From JAJCYL01 sp965206015 (GTDB taxonomy: Bacteria; Bacteroidota; Bacteroidia; Cytophagales; Cyclobacteriaceae): a stretch of 64,000 nt of DNA. Below, piece after piece: positions 45,087-52,742 of the stretch. The first letter of the stretch is position 1, and each line of letters begins with the position of its first letter. The notes beneath the pieces were generated by a model, which saw only the letters and a list, made by a program, of their open reading frames with translations, was not told the DNA's origin and did no database searches. A program made the position numbers and the translations under genes. Location: NCBI GenBank assembly GCA_965206015.1, contig CBDBIW010000008.1:1-64000 (forward strand), written 5' to 3'.

Positions 45087-45634
45087 TTGATCAATAACGT
45101 GTTTAAACAGCTGTTTGACCATATTGGAAACACCAGTCCAAATTACCTGAAGAGGACTTCAATACGCTAATGCGCAAAATGCAGGTTCGGGAGTGTGTTA
45201 AAAAGGACATCTTACTTGTGTGAAGGCGAGGTCTGTGGATTTGGTTCTTACGTGGTAAAAGGGTGTTTCAGGCATTTCACGACCAACTTCGAAGGGTCCG
45301 AATTCACAACACAGTTTGCATTTGAAGGCTGGTGGATAGGTGATGTCCAGGGTATCATTCATAAGACCTGTCAAAAATTTCAATTGGAGCATTGGAGAAA
45401 TCCACACTGTTAGAAATTTCTGCGAATGACTACAATTATTTATTGTATAACTCGAAACTATTTGCAGACTTCAACCAAAAAGTTCGTGCCGGATATTATC
45501 AAGTAGCAGTCGAAAGATCGACCGAACTCACAGAACCAACAAAAATAAGATACGATAAATTGCTCTTTAAATTTCCAAATATTGCCCAAAGGGTCCCACA
45601 GTACCTGGGTACAATAAATGTGTTTCACAATTAA
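45087..45634 (+). pseudogene. Crp/Fnr-family regulator, decayed
   Basis: A TTG at 45087 opens a frame that stops at 45168-45170 and then resumes: LCEGEVCGFGSYVVKGCFRH and TTQFAFEGWWIGDVQGI match the cyclic-nucleotide-binding domain. After a frameshift near 45385 it continues LEISANDYNYLLYNSKLF, VAVERSTELTEPTKIRYDKL and NIAQRVPQYLGTINVF, which is the link to the HTH. The recognition helix is absent. It is a dead Crp/Fnr regulator of the Bacteroidota subgroup with the QFAFE-WWIGD signature. Confidence 0.8.
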
Positions 45635-45689
45635 TTTTCAATGGAGAAACAGGCCTCGAAGTAGCCGAAATGTCTCCAAGCAAAATATT

Positions 45690-46245
45690 TGTACATAGGT
45701 AGAGATGGCAGGGATGTTTTGTGGAGTGGTTACAATCACCACGCTACTGCTAATGACGTATGGTACGCTGAATGAAACCCCAGGATTGGTCGGGCTTCCA
45801 ATAGGAAGACCGAAGGAATCAATTGTTGAATATTATCACGATTGGCTGGATAAGGATGGCTTTTCATTTTGGTCAATGCGGGAAAATGTAAAGTCGTGGT
45901 GGGCAATCAAGGATTTACCCAATGTGATGTTTGTTCATTTTGGCAATTTAATAAAGTGACATGTCCGGAGAAATAAGGAAAAGAGAGGCCTTTCTGGATA
46001 GGTCAATTGATGAATCAAAATGGGCAGACATTTTAGAGTACTGCAGCTTTGAGTATATGAAGAATAACGCCGCTCAAAGTGTTCCCCCTGGCGGTGCATT
46101 TTGGGAGGGTGATGCCAAGACGTTCATCAATAAAGGTACAAATGGGAGGTGGAAAGACACCCTCTCGGAAGAAGAATCTAAAAAATATGGATCAATAGCA
46201 GTTGAAAGCTCGGGCGGAATGTGCACATTGGCTAGCCACTGGTGA
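45690..46245 (+). pseudogene. Sulfotransferase-family protein, decayed
   Basis: The sequence follows in three frames: YIGRDGRDVLWSGYNHH (the PAPS 3'-phosphate loop, near 45695), then LPIGRPKESIVEYYHDWLD and WWAIKDLPNVMFVHFGNLIK up to 45959, then FLDRSIDESKWADILEYC and GGAFWEGDAKTFINKGTNGRW to 46245. The last is the conserved C-terminal KGxxGxW block of sulfotransferases. The N-terminal PAPS-binding part is missing. It starts directly after the Crp/Fnr relic. Confidence 0.85.
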
Positions 46246-46259
46246 AATGCCTTAATTAT

Positions 46260-46297
46260 TTTTTAAACTGCGGCTATATTTTTAAACTGCGACTATA
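46260..46297. repeat. Tandem duplication, 19 bp x 2 (18/19 identical)
   Basis: TTTTTAAACTGCGGCTATA is followed directly by TTTTTAAACTGCGACTATA. It lies between the sulfotransferase remnant and the FMN-reductase 3' end. The second copy carries half of the hairpin described next. Confidence 0.85.
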
Positions 46298-46306
46298 AAA
46301 GTCGCA
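46288..46306 (-). terminator. Hairpin downstream of the FMN reductase gene
   Basis: TGCGACT-ATAAA-AGTCGCA is a 7-bp perfect stem starting 9 bp after the stop of the minus-strand FMN reductase gene. The U-tract on that strand is weak (GTTTAAAAATA). It may serve as a terminator or mRNA end. Confidence 0.45.
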
Positions 46307-46315
46307 ATTTTCACT

Positions 46316-46849
46316 TCATCCCAATGCTGCACTAAAAAGAGATAGTTGTTGCTCAAATTGATTGCTCAGTTCAGTCTCTACAATCCCCTGATCTTTGTTA
46401 AAATTTTGGTTAAAAGAAGGCAGCGAAAAACTGGCTACAACATTTCCTCCCTGGTGAGGAAAGGAACCTTTTGCTGTAGTTAAAACATTTTGTCCTCCTC
46501 TTGGCCCGGGTGAGCTCGATAATAAAAACATGGGCTTGTCAGACCAAATAGGTTTCTCCAGCCTCGAGATCCAATCAAAGATATTCTTGAATGCAGCCGA
46601 GTAACTTCCATTGTGTTCAGCAAAAGAAATGATAATCCCATCTGACTCCTGCAAAGCGTCTTTAAATTTTTGGGCCTTTTCAGGAACCCCGCTAGCTTGT
46701 TCCCTGTCCATGCTATAAATCGGCATCTCGAAGTCGTTGAGATCCAAGAGATTTACTTCCGTCCCTTTGACCTGAGCTGATGCCCAGTTAGCCAATTTTC
46801 CATTAATTGACTGGCTGCTACTACTAGCGCCAAATGCTGCTATTTTCAT
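46316..46849 (-). CDS. NADPH-dependent FMN reductase family protein
   Basis: A 177-residue flavodoxin-like protein. The phosphate-binding loop GASSSSQSINGKLA near residue 9 follows the first beta-strand, ISFAEHNGSYSAAFKNIFDW near residue 74 is the FMN-binding loop with the typical N-G-S-Y, and MFLLSSSPGPRGGQN near 107 is the third. It overlaps the MarR gene by 4 bp, so the regulator probably senses the same stress or substrate (quinones, azo compounds or similar). Cytoplasmic. Confidence 0.92.
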   Translation of the reverse strand: MKIAAFGASSSSQSINGKLANWASAQVKGTEVNLLDLNDFEMPIYSMDREQASGVPEKAQKFKDALQESDGIIISFAEHNGSYSAAFKNIFDWISRLEKPIWSDKPMFLLSSSPGPRGGQNVLTTAKGSFPHQGGNVVASFSLPSFNQNFNKDQGIVETELSNQFEQQLSLFSAALG

Positions 46850-47280
46850 TTTATATCTCTTTTTAGTTTAATTATCAGCTTTGTCAATGTTTGTGCTTCC
46901 TCCTTGGTCAGATTCTTAGCCATTGGCCGATTAAATTCTCCAACCCTTTTATCCAACTGCACCAAGAGCCTCTTACCCTTTTCCGTTATGGTAATGTCCA
47001 TTTTTCTTCGGTTGGAGGGTCGCTCATGTCTGTCTACCAATCCTTTGTCCATAAGTTTGTCCACCAGGCGGGTAACATTACTTGTTCGTTGAACCATCCG
47101 ACTTTGTATCTCCTGAACCGTAATGGGCTTGCCTTTTCTCGTTGACAGAGTCTTCATTACGTTGTACTGGGGCTCGGAAATTCCAAATTCTTTGAGCTCA
47201 TGACTTACCCGACCTGTTATCCAGTGCCCGGTTTTGATAATCTGCAATATCGCCAGTAAATAGGAGTTAGTTTTAATCAT
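46846..47280 (-). CDS. MarR-family transcriptional regulator
   Basis: The start at 47280 (MIKTNSYLLAILQIIKTG) gives 144 residues, normal for MarR; the longer frame from 47328 adds an unlikely hydrophobic leader. The winged helix is clear: GISEPQYNVMKTLS, TVQEIQSRMVQRTSNVTRLV (recognition helix) and the wing DRHERPSNRRKMDITITEKG. Such regulators are dimers that release DNA on binding a ligand or on thiol oxidation; no cysteine is visible here. It is the first gene of the two-gene operon with the FMN reductase. Confidence 0.93.
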   Translation of the reverse strand: MIKTNSYLLAILQIIKTGHWITGRVSHELKEFGISEPQYNVMKTLSTRKGKPITVQEIQSRMVQRTSNVTRLVDKLMDKGLVDRHERPSNRRKMDITITEKGKRLLVQLDKRVGEFNRPMAKNLTKEEAQTLTKLIIKLKRDIK

Positions 47281-47307
47281 TGTATACACAACTATTATAT
47301 ATACAAT
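47281..47307 (-). promoter_or_regulatory. Candidate MarR operator
   Basis: Directly upstream of the MarR start the sequence TGTATA-N15-TATACA forms an imperfect palindrome in AT-rich DNA, repeating TGTATA/TATACA elements. MarR-family operators are often found here and autoregulation is common. The exact site cannot be set by eye. Confidence 0.35.
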
Positions 47308-47386
47308 TAATATACGGAAATTTAACATTTCAGTTTTAATTATTTATTACTCAAAATGATAGGAGATTATGGAAATCATTTTACTC

Positions 47387-47418
47387 AGAGTGTTTTATTA
47401 TGAAACACTCTTTTTTTC
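47387..47418 (+). terminator. Rho-independent terminator, orphan on the plus strand
   Basis: AGAGTGTTT/AAACACTCT is a perfect 9-bp stem with loop TATTATG and a run of T, so it terminates plus-strand transcription. No intact plus-strand gene precedes it within 1 kb, so it either stops antisense transcription through marR or is left from a lost gene. Confidence 0.65.
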
Positions 47419-47567
47419 TAATTCATAAACAACAAATGGGAATGCTTCGTAGCCTTACCAGTTATCGGGCCATTCTAAATTCAACTTTTTTTCGTTTAAA
47501 TCCACTACTCTGGGATTAGTATTCAATTTGTGAATTGCCTGATGGTGGTAGTTTATTGGAGATATGC

Positions 47568-48169
47568 CTTTTAAAGAGCTTTTAAAGAGCTGTGTGGGTA
47601 ATCCATTCTCCATTGTTCAGCTATTAACCTTACCTGTTCCGGGTCTTCAAACCAATAGGCATCGAGAATATCTTCCCTGAAGATTCTGTTGAACCTTTCG
47701 ATGTAGGCATTCTGTGCTGGTTTGCCCGGCTGGATAAACTTTAGCATGATCTTCTTCCAGTACTTCCAGTGTTCGTATCAACCCGGTGTGCAGGAAAACG
47801 TTAGTGCTACTTCAATGGCCAGAGCTTCTCGGTTGTAATCGTCAGTTACATTCAGCACTCTGATCTTATGACCATCAGTTAAGGCATCACTCATAAAATC
47901 CATACTCCAGGGTATGATTAGGGATTGACGGAACATTCAATGGTTCTTTGAAGCGATTTGGAAGACATTTCTTTTGCTTTCTTCTCACCTTCAAGCTCCT
48001 TGAGCCGCTTCAATTGACTCGCATCCATGCCAGAGTATTTTTTCCTCCAACTGTAAAAAGTACCCTTATGGATACCCATTTATCGACAAATGTCCCCGAT
48101 CTTACGACCCTGGGCATTTTCCTTTAGAGCCTTGGTGATCTGGCTCTCTGTAAACTTTGATTTTTTCAT
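47568..48169 (-). mobile_element. Second IS3-family relic (orfA with stop, orfB fragment)
   Basis: The minus strand from 48169 reads KKSKFTESQITKALKENAQG (OrfA HTH), then a TAA in place of a sense codon, then GIHKGTFYSWRKKYSGMDAS and LKRLKELEGEKKAKE. OrfB is reduced to the integrase core's end: DALTDGHKIRVLNVTDDYN, then a frame break, then GKPAQNAYIERFNRIFRED with the catalytic Glu, and AEQWRMDYPHSS. Middle parts of orfB are missing. It belongs to a different IS3 subgroup from the relic at 4982-5509. An 11-bp tandem duplication (CTTTTAAAGAG x 2, 47568-47589) overlaps its orfB end. The region 47308-47567 otherwise holds no gene. Confidence 0.85.
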
Positions 48170-48228
48170 TTTGACAGTTTAATGTTACTGATTTGTTTAT
48201 TTTTAAACTGTCCGATTTTTAAGTAAGG

Positions 48229-49068
48229 CTACCTATAGGCGTGCCAATTGAGTTTGGCTCCACAATTCTTGCAATGTACGGCATCCCGGTCATGTTCGTC
48301 TTGGGAGCAATTATCACAATCTTTGTATTTTTTGCTTTTCAAGTGTTCTTTGGTTATCTCCGAGGTCACTATTCCCGTTGGAACTGCAAGAATTGAGTAA
48401 CCAACAATCATAAGCATAGAAGCAAAAGCCTGGCCAAGCACTGTGCTTGGTGCTATATCCCCATAACCTACTGTAGTTAATGTAACTATAGCCCAATAAA
48501 TACTTCTTGGTATACTCGTAAATCCATTTTCAGCCCCTTCTATCAAATACATGAGTGTACCCGAAATAATCTGAAAGCTAAAAACCGACAACATAAAGAC
48601 GAAAATTTTATATCTACTGGCTTTCAAAGCCTCACCCAATACTTTGGCTTCGCTCAAATAACGAGTCAACTTGAGAATTCTAAAAACTCTCAATAGTCGT
48701 ACTGTTCTGATTACAACCAAAAAATGTGTACCGGAAACGAATAAAGTCAGGTATGTTGGTATTATTGAAAACAAATCTATCAGGCCCAAAAAACTGAAAA
48801 CATACTTCAATGGTTTATCACTCACGTACAATCTGGCTATGTACTCAATGGTGAAGAGTATGGTAAAAACCCATTCGGCAATTTTGAGGTATTCTCCGAA
48901 AGCATTTTCTATATCATGTACACTTTCGAACATCACCACTACTACACTGGCCAGAATAACGTAGAGTACAACAACATCAAAGAGCTTTCCGGCTGGTGTA
49001 TCCGTTCCGAAAATTATTTGATGTATATGTTCTCTAAGTGAGCCTTTATAGTTTTGCTGGCCATCCAT
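48229..49068 (-). CDS. Voltage-gated potassium-channel-like ion transporter with C-terminal zinc ribbon
   Basis: A 279-residue six-helix channel. S4 is VIRTVRLLRVFRILKLTR (regular Arg/Lys every third residue, near 120), and the selectivity filter TLTTVGYGDIAP lies near residue 197. After S6 (GYSILAVPTGIVTSEIT) a short cytosolic tail has two cysteine pairs (CDNCSQ and HCKNCGAKLNWHAYR), a zinc-ribbon-like module. Such tails are seen on some bacterial Kv-type proteins but are not standard. It should be a homotetramer in the inner membrane. Flanked by an IS3 relic and the NSS transporter. Confidence 0.92.
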   Translation of the reverse strand: MDGQQNYKGSLREHIHQIIFGTDTPAGKLFDVVVLYVILASVVVVMFESVHDIENAFGEYLKIAEWVFTILFTIEYIARLYVSDKPLKYVFSFLGLIDLFSIIPTYLTLFVSGTHFLVVIRTVRLLRVFRILKLTRYLSEAKVLGEALKASRYKIFVFMLSVFSFQIISGTLMYLIEGAENGFTSIPRSIYWAIVTLTTVGYGDIAPSTVLGQAFASMLMIVGYSILAVPTGIVTSEITKEHLKSKKYKDCDNCSQDEHDRDAVHCKNCGAKLNWHAYR

Positions 49069-49104
49069 ATTCGGCTAATTAAAGGTGCAAGGTTAATAAA
49101 CAAC

Positions 49105-50484
49105 TTAAATTAGACTGATTCCAAAGAAATGACTTAAGACCACTATTACAAACAGGGAGGCTAAAACGATTGGGCAAACATAACTAATGGTAATGTTCAA
49201 AAATTTGTGAGCAATGCTTCTCCCGTAATCTTCATAGCCATTTTTAATCTCCTCTACCAAATTCTCCTTCTTCCAAACGTAGGCTGCAAAGATCACGATA
49301 CAGAATCCTCCAAAGAGGAGTAAGGTATCTGCAACACTCGCTGCAAACGAAAGGAAGTCTGTGGAGGCTGGAAGTACAATGCTGTTGGTAAAGAAATCTG
49401 AGACTCCAAAACCAAGAAGAGACGGAATTCCAATGAGGTAAATTATCCCTGACACATACCAAACGGCTCTATTTCTTACAATCTTCCATTCATCTACAAC
49501 ATAGCAGACAGGAACCTCCAGAAGTGAAACAGTGGATGTAAGGGCAGCAAATGCAATTAGAAGGAAGAAAAATGAACCTACTATGACACCCGTCGTGGGA
49601 CCCATGCTGGCAAAGGCACCTGGAAGATTGACAAACAATAATCCTGGTCCGGAGATGAGGTTATTCATATCACCTCCATTGTTAAAAGCAACAAACGGAA
49701 AAATCATTAAGCCAGCAATAAAAGCTATCATAACATCTGTAAGTGTTACAAGAGCTACAGCACTAATAATATTCTCCTTTTTTGATAGGTAGCTTCCATA
49801 AGCGATCATCGTACCCATGCCAAGAGATAGAGAGAAAAAAGATTGCCTCAATGCCCCACCAATAGTAGCAGCAGTTATTTTGTCAAATTCAGGAACCAGG
49901 TAAAACTCAAGGCCAGCCATAGCATGCGGGAGAGTAAAAGAATATGCCGCCAGACCAACAATCATGATAATCAGCGCAGGCATAAGAATTTTGGCAACTT
50001 TTTCAATTCCACCAGCAACTCCTTTACCCACTACATAACTGGTGATTGACATGAAGGTCACGGTATAGAAAACAACCTTAACCATATTAGTTGTAAAGGC
50101 ACTGAAATTATTCCCTACATCAAAGTTACCCATCAACATCTCTACTAAATACCCCAGGGCCCATCCTGCAATAACATTGTAATAGGACAAAATAAGCATA
50201 CCACAAAAGGTCCCTATTTTACCCACGAAGCTCCAATTACCATATCCCAGGGCACCGAATGCACCTATCGGATTTTTCCCTGTTTTCCGGCCAATTGCTA
50301 TTTCTGTGACCATGACAGGAAAACACAATAGGAAAGCAAAGCCGAGATACATAACAACGAAGGCAGCACCACCACCAAGACCAACCTCAAAAGGAAATTT
50401 CCAAACGTTTCCGAGACCTACTGAAGAACCTGCTGCTGCTAAAATAAATCCTGCTCTACTATTAAATGAACCGCGTAATTCCAT
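49105..50484 (-). CDS. Neurotransmitter:sodium symporter (NSS/SNF) family transporter
   Basis: A 459-residue LeuT-fold protein with about 11-12 helices. The N terminus RAGFILAAAGSSVGLGNVWKF is the Na+/substrate site of TM1, and SFFSLSLGMGTMIAYGSYL near residue 217 is the TM6-like region. It should import an amino acid or a related compound with Na+ across the inner membrane. The substrate cannot be named. It is followed on the same strand by the Kv channel after 36 bp. Confidence 0.93.
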   Translation of the reverse strand: MELRGSFNSRAGFILAAAGSSVGLGNVWKFPFEVGLGGGAAFVVMYLGFAFLLCFPVMVTEIAIGRKTGKNPIGAFGALGYGNWSFVGKIGTFCGMLILSYYNVIAGWALGYLVEMLMGNFDVGNNFSAFTTNMVKVVFYTVTFMSITSYVVGKGVAGGIEKVAKILMPALIIMIVGLAAYSFTLPHAMAGLEFYLVPEFDKITAATIGGALRQSFFSLSLGMGTMIAYGSYLSKKENIISAVALVTLTDVMIAFIAGLMIFPFVAFNNGGDMNNLISGPGLLFVNLPGAFASMGPTTGVIVGSFFFLLIAFAALTSTVSLLEVPVCYVVDEWKIVRNRAVWYVSGIIYLIGIPSLLGFGVSDFFTNSIVLPASTDFLSFAASVADTLLLFGGFCIVIFAAYVWKKENLVEEIKNGYEDYGRSIAHKFLNITISYVCPIVLASLFVIVVLSHFFGISLI

Positions 50485-50888
50485 GTCATGATTGGATTAG
50501 TGCAACCAAGATATAAGAACAAAGATTTGTTATCAAAGATCCAGCTAAAATATGATGTGTGGCGGTTCACCTAACAAATGGAATGTTGTTTACATATTGA
50601 GTATTTTCATGTTTTGATAAGCAATCCAACCAGCTAAATGCTGAATTGGCAAACTTCATCATGTTAAACCTGCTAGGATCAAAACCTCAAAAAATGTGCG
50701 GTATAGGGTATACCTAACCACAATTGCCAGGTACCGTCAGTTAATGGATTTCATCATTGGACCACTGAATTCTAATATAAGAATACACCTCACTGCACAT
50801 TTTGGCCAAACATGATAGTGAGGTGGTACTATTGCTGAAAAACGCAGGTATTGATTATGATAAACAAGTCAGAACAAACGGCATTTAA
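50485..50888. other. Intergenic region with no supported gene
   Basis: About 400 bases upstream of the NSS gene, before the symporter relic. It contains scattered stops in all frames and no recognised motif. The promoter of the NSS gene should lie near 50490-50560. The last 60 bases may belong to the 5' part of the symporter relic. Confidence 0.5.
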
Positions 50889-51416
50889 TTGCTTTTTTCA
50901 AAGTCCCGGGAGACCAAAAACAGAAGCCACTTGCCTTACCTTTCCAGGATTAGAAGGCAAGCAGAGCAAGACCAGATTCTTCCGATGATGTTGATAGAAC
51001 ATGGCTCCGATTGGTTTGCGGCTCTTATTATAACAGGAGCGTTAGCAGTTTTTATGTCTACCCTGGATTCCCAACTACTGGTCCTATAGTACAATTGCAA
51101 CCAGAGATTTTAACGGTGGTTCAACTGTAAAAGAAGTCAGCCTAAAACGACAAGTAAATATTGGTCGCGTATGGGTTCTTTTTTTCGCCATTGTTGGTTT
51201 GGGAATAGCCTGTCAGCCATTTGATACAATCTTGCACATGGGAAAACTGGCCTTCGAGGGGTTAGCCGTTTTCTTTCCTACTACGCTAATTGTACTTCGT
51301 TTCGGAGGCATCACCCCATTTTCGGCATCGTCCTGATTTTAATAGGAGAAGGGCTTCTTTTGGCGTTTCACAATGGACTTATCCCCCCTGAATGGAGTTT
51401 TGGCCATGATAAGTAA
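50889..51416 (+). pseudogene. Sodium:solute symporter, C-terminal remnant
   Basis: The first frame (50889-51089) reads GSDWFAALIITGALAVFMST, then LDSQLL, the conserved STLDSQLL segment of the SSS family. A frameshift near 51085 moves to ATRDFNGGSTVKEVSLKRQV, then VWVLFFAIVGLGIACQPF and LAFEGLAVFFPTTLIVLRFG. Another break follows before the tail near 51330. Only the last four or so helices remain and the sodium-site helices are missing, so it is not functional. Confidence 0.8.
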
Positions 51417-51517
51417 ATGATTTACAAGTCAAAGTCTTAAGGCACTAATATAAAAATACTGACTCAAATGTTGAAACCAGAATTTAAAGCTGGGATGAGA
51501 AGAAGGTGGCCTATGAG

Positions 51518-52705
51518 TCATTTCCAGGTATAAATTGTTATATCGCCAGGCAAAATGATTCTTTTATCAGATTTCTGCCGTATAAGTTCACCAAAAGCCG
51601 ACTTACCCATATAATGGACCTTTCTACTGCCGTCAAACCGAATTTCAAGCGTTATTTCTTTCTTAAAACTCCTATTAACAATTGCCAGTATCTCCATCCC
51701 TTCCTTTTCCAGTTTTGAAACAATCGCTCCCTTCCCACCTGTGGATATTGATAAAACAGGAGATTTAGATTTATAGGATCTGGTACGCTCTGGTAGCGAA
51801 TCACCCAAATGGGCAATAGAAATCACTTGGGCATCTAAAAAGATAGGAGCGAGTTCTTGAACCTCTCTGTTTACTTGCTTTACCCTGTCATAAACAATGG
51901 ATTGACTGCCATCATGATTAATTGGTCCAGTATTAAAATTATATCGACTATCTCTTGGAGTCCAGTATGTGAAATACTGGATTCCTTGAGTTCCATAAGC
52001 AAGGTTGCTAAATACCTGCAATCTCAAATGTTCCAACTCCGCTACTGGATAAGGGCCATGGGCCACAGTCAGTGCAAAGCTCCAAAATGGCATACCGGCA
52101 ATTATTGACTCCCTTGAAACAATTTCAAGGTCCTTATACCATGAACTTCTGATTCCGTCTTTCAAGATAGGATAATGGTCAAAAGACAGAAATTGTGAAG
52201 GAACTTTATCTATAAACTCCTTGATGTGACTTGAATACGTTTTTGTTCCCAATTGGTCAATGGAAGCATAACTAGGAAAGAGATTAATGTAAGTAGGGTG
52301 TATGGAGTCTACGGCTTGAATTACTTTAGCCCATTCCGCCAATTCATCAAATTGTTTGGCACTCGGCTCATCCTGAAGATAGTATCCAGCCAGCCCAGGG
52401 TGGGACATAAATTTTTTAGCAACCATCTTTGGATCCTTTTTCAGTTCAGGACATCTAATGAATACTTTCACACCAGAGTGTGTGGCAACTTCAAGAACCT
52501 TAGCTACCTGGTCAATACTACTGGATGTTGATAGATTATAGTTGAAACCAGCTTCTGATAATTCTGTGTATCTCTCAATGTTTGCATGTGGTTCAGGAGG
52601 GCCTAACCATGCGACAATTGGAAACTGTTGATCAGATCGAAATTGAATTTTACTGCTACAACTTCCAAACAGACCTGTTGAAATCAGAAAAATGTACTTA
52701 TACAT
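51518..52705 (-). CDS. TIM-barrel glycosidase-like lipoprotein of unknown specificity
   Basis: A 395-residue protein with a lipoprotein signal (YIFLISTGLFGSC). The mature part follows the pattern of a (beta/alpha)8 glycosidase fold: HSGVKVFIRCPEL, HPGLAGYYLQDEPSAKQF with an acidic pair near the strand end, FLSFDHYPI, GMPFWSFALTVAHG and GTQGIQYFTYWTPRD. A beta-sandwich-like C-terminal domain follows. The catalytic pair cannot be named. It may act on surface or dietary glycans, but no other glycan-use genes (SusC/D, sulfatases) are nearby. Confidence 0.7.
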   Translation of the reverse strand: MYKYIFLISTGLFGSCSSKIQFRSDQQFPIVAWLGPPEPHANIERYTELSEAGFNYNLSTSSSIDQVAKVLEVATHSGVKVFIRCPELKKDPKMVAKKFMSHPGLAGYYLQDEPSAKQFDELAEWAKVIQAVDSIHPTYINLFPSYASIDQLGTKTYSSHIKEFIDKVPSQFLSFDHYPILKDGIRSSWYKDLEIVSRESIIAGMPFWSFALTVAHGPYPVAELEHLRLQVFSNLAYGTQGIQYFTYWTPRDSRYNFNTGPINHDGSQSIVYDRVKQVNREVQELAPIFLDAQVISIAHLGDSLPERTRSYKSKSPVLSISTGGKGAIVSKLEKEGMEILAIVNRSFKKEITLEIRFDGSRKVHYMGKSAFGELIRQKSDKRIILPGDITIYTWK

Positions 52706-52742
52706 AACTCAAGATAAATATGTTAAAACAAAAACTATGCCG

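Noticed and set aside
44951..45133. 60-codon minus-strand frame in the gap before the Crp/Fnr relic
   Set aside because: Overlaps the 5' part of the relic on the opposite strand and has no recognisable features.
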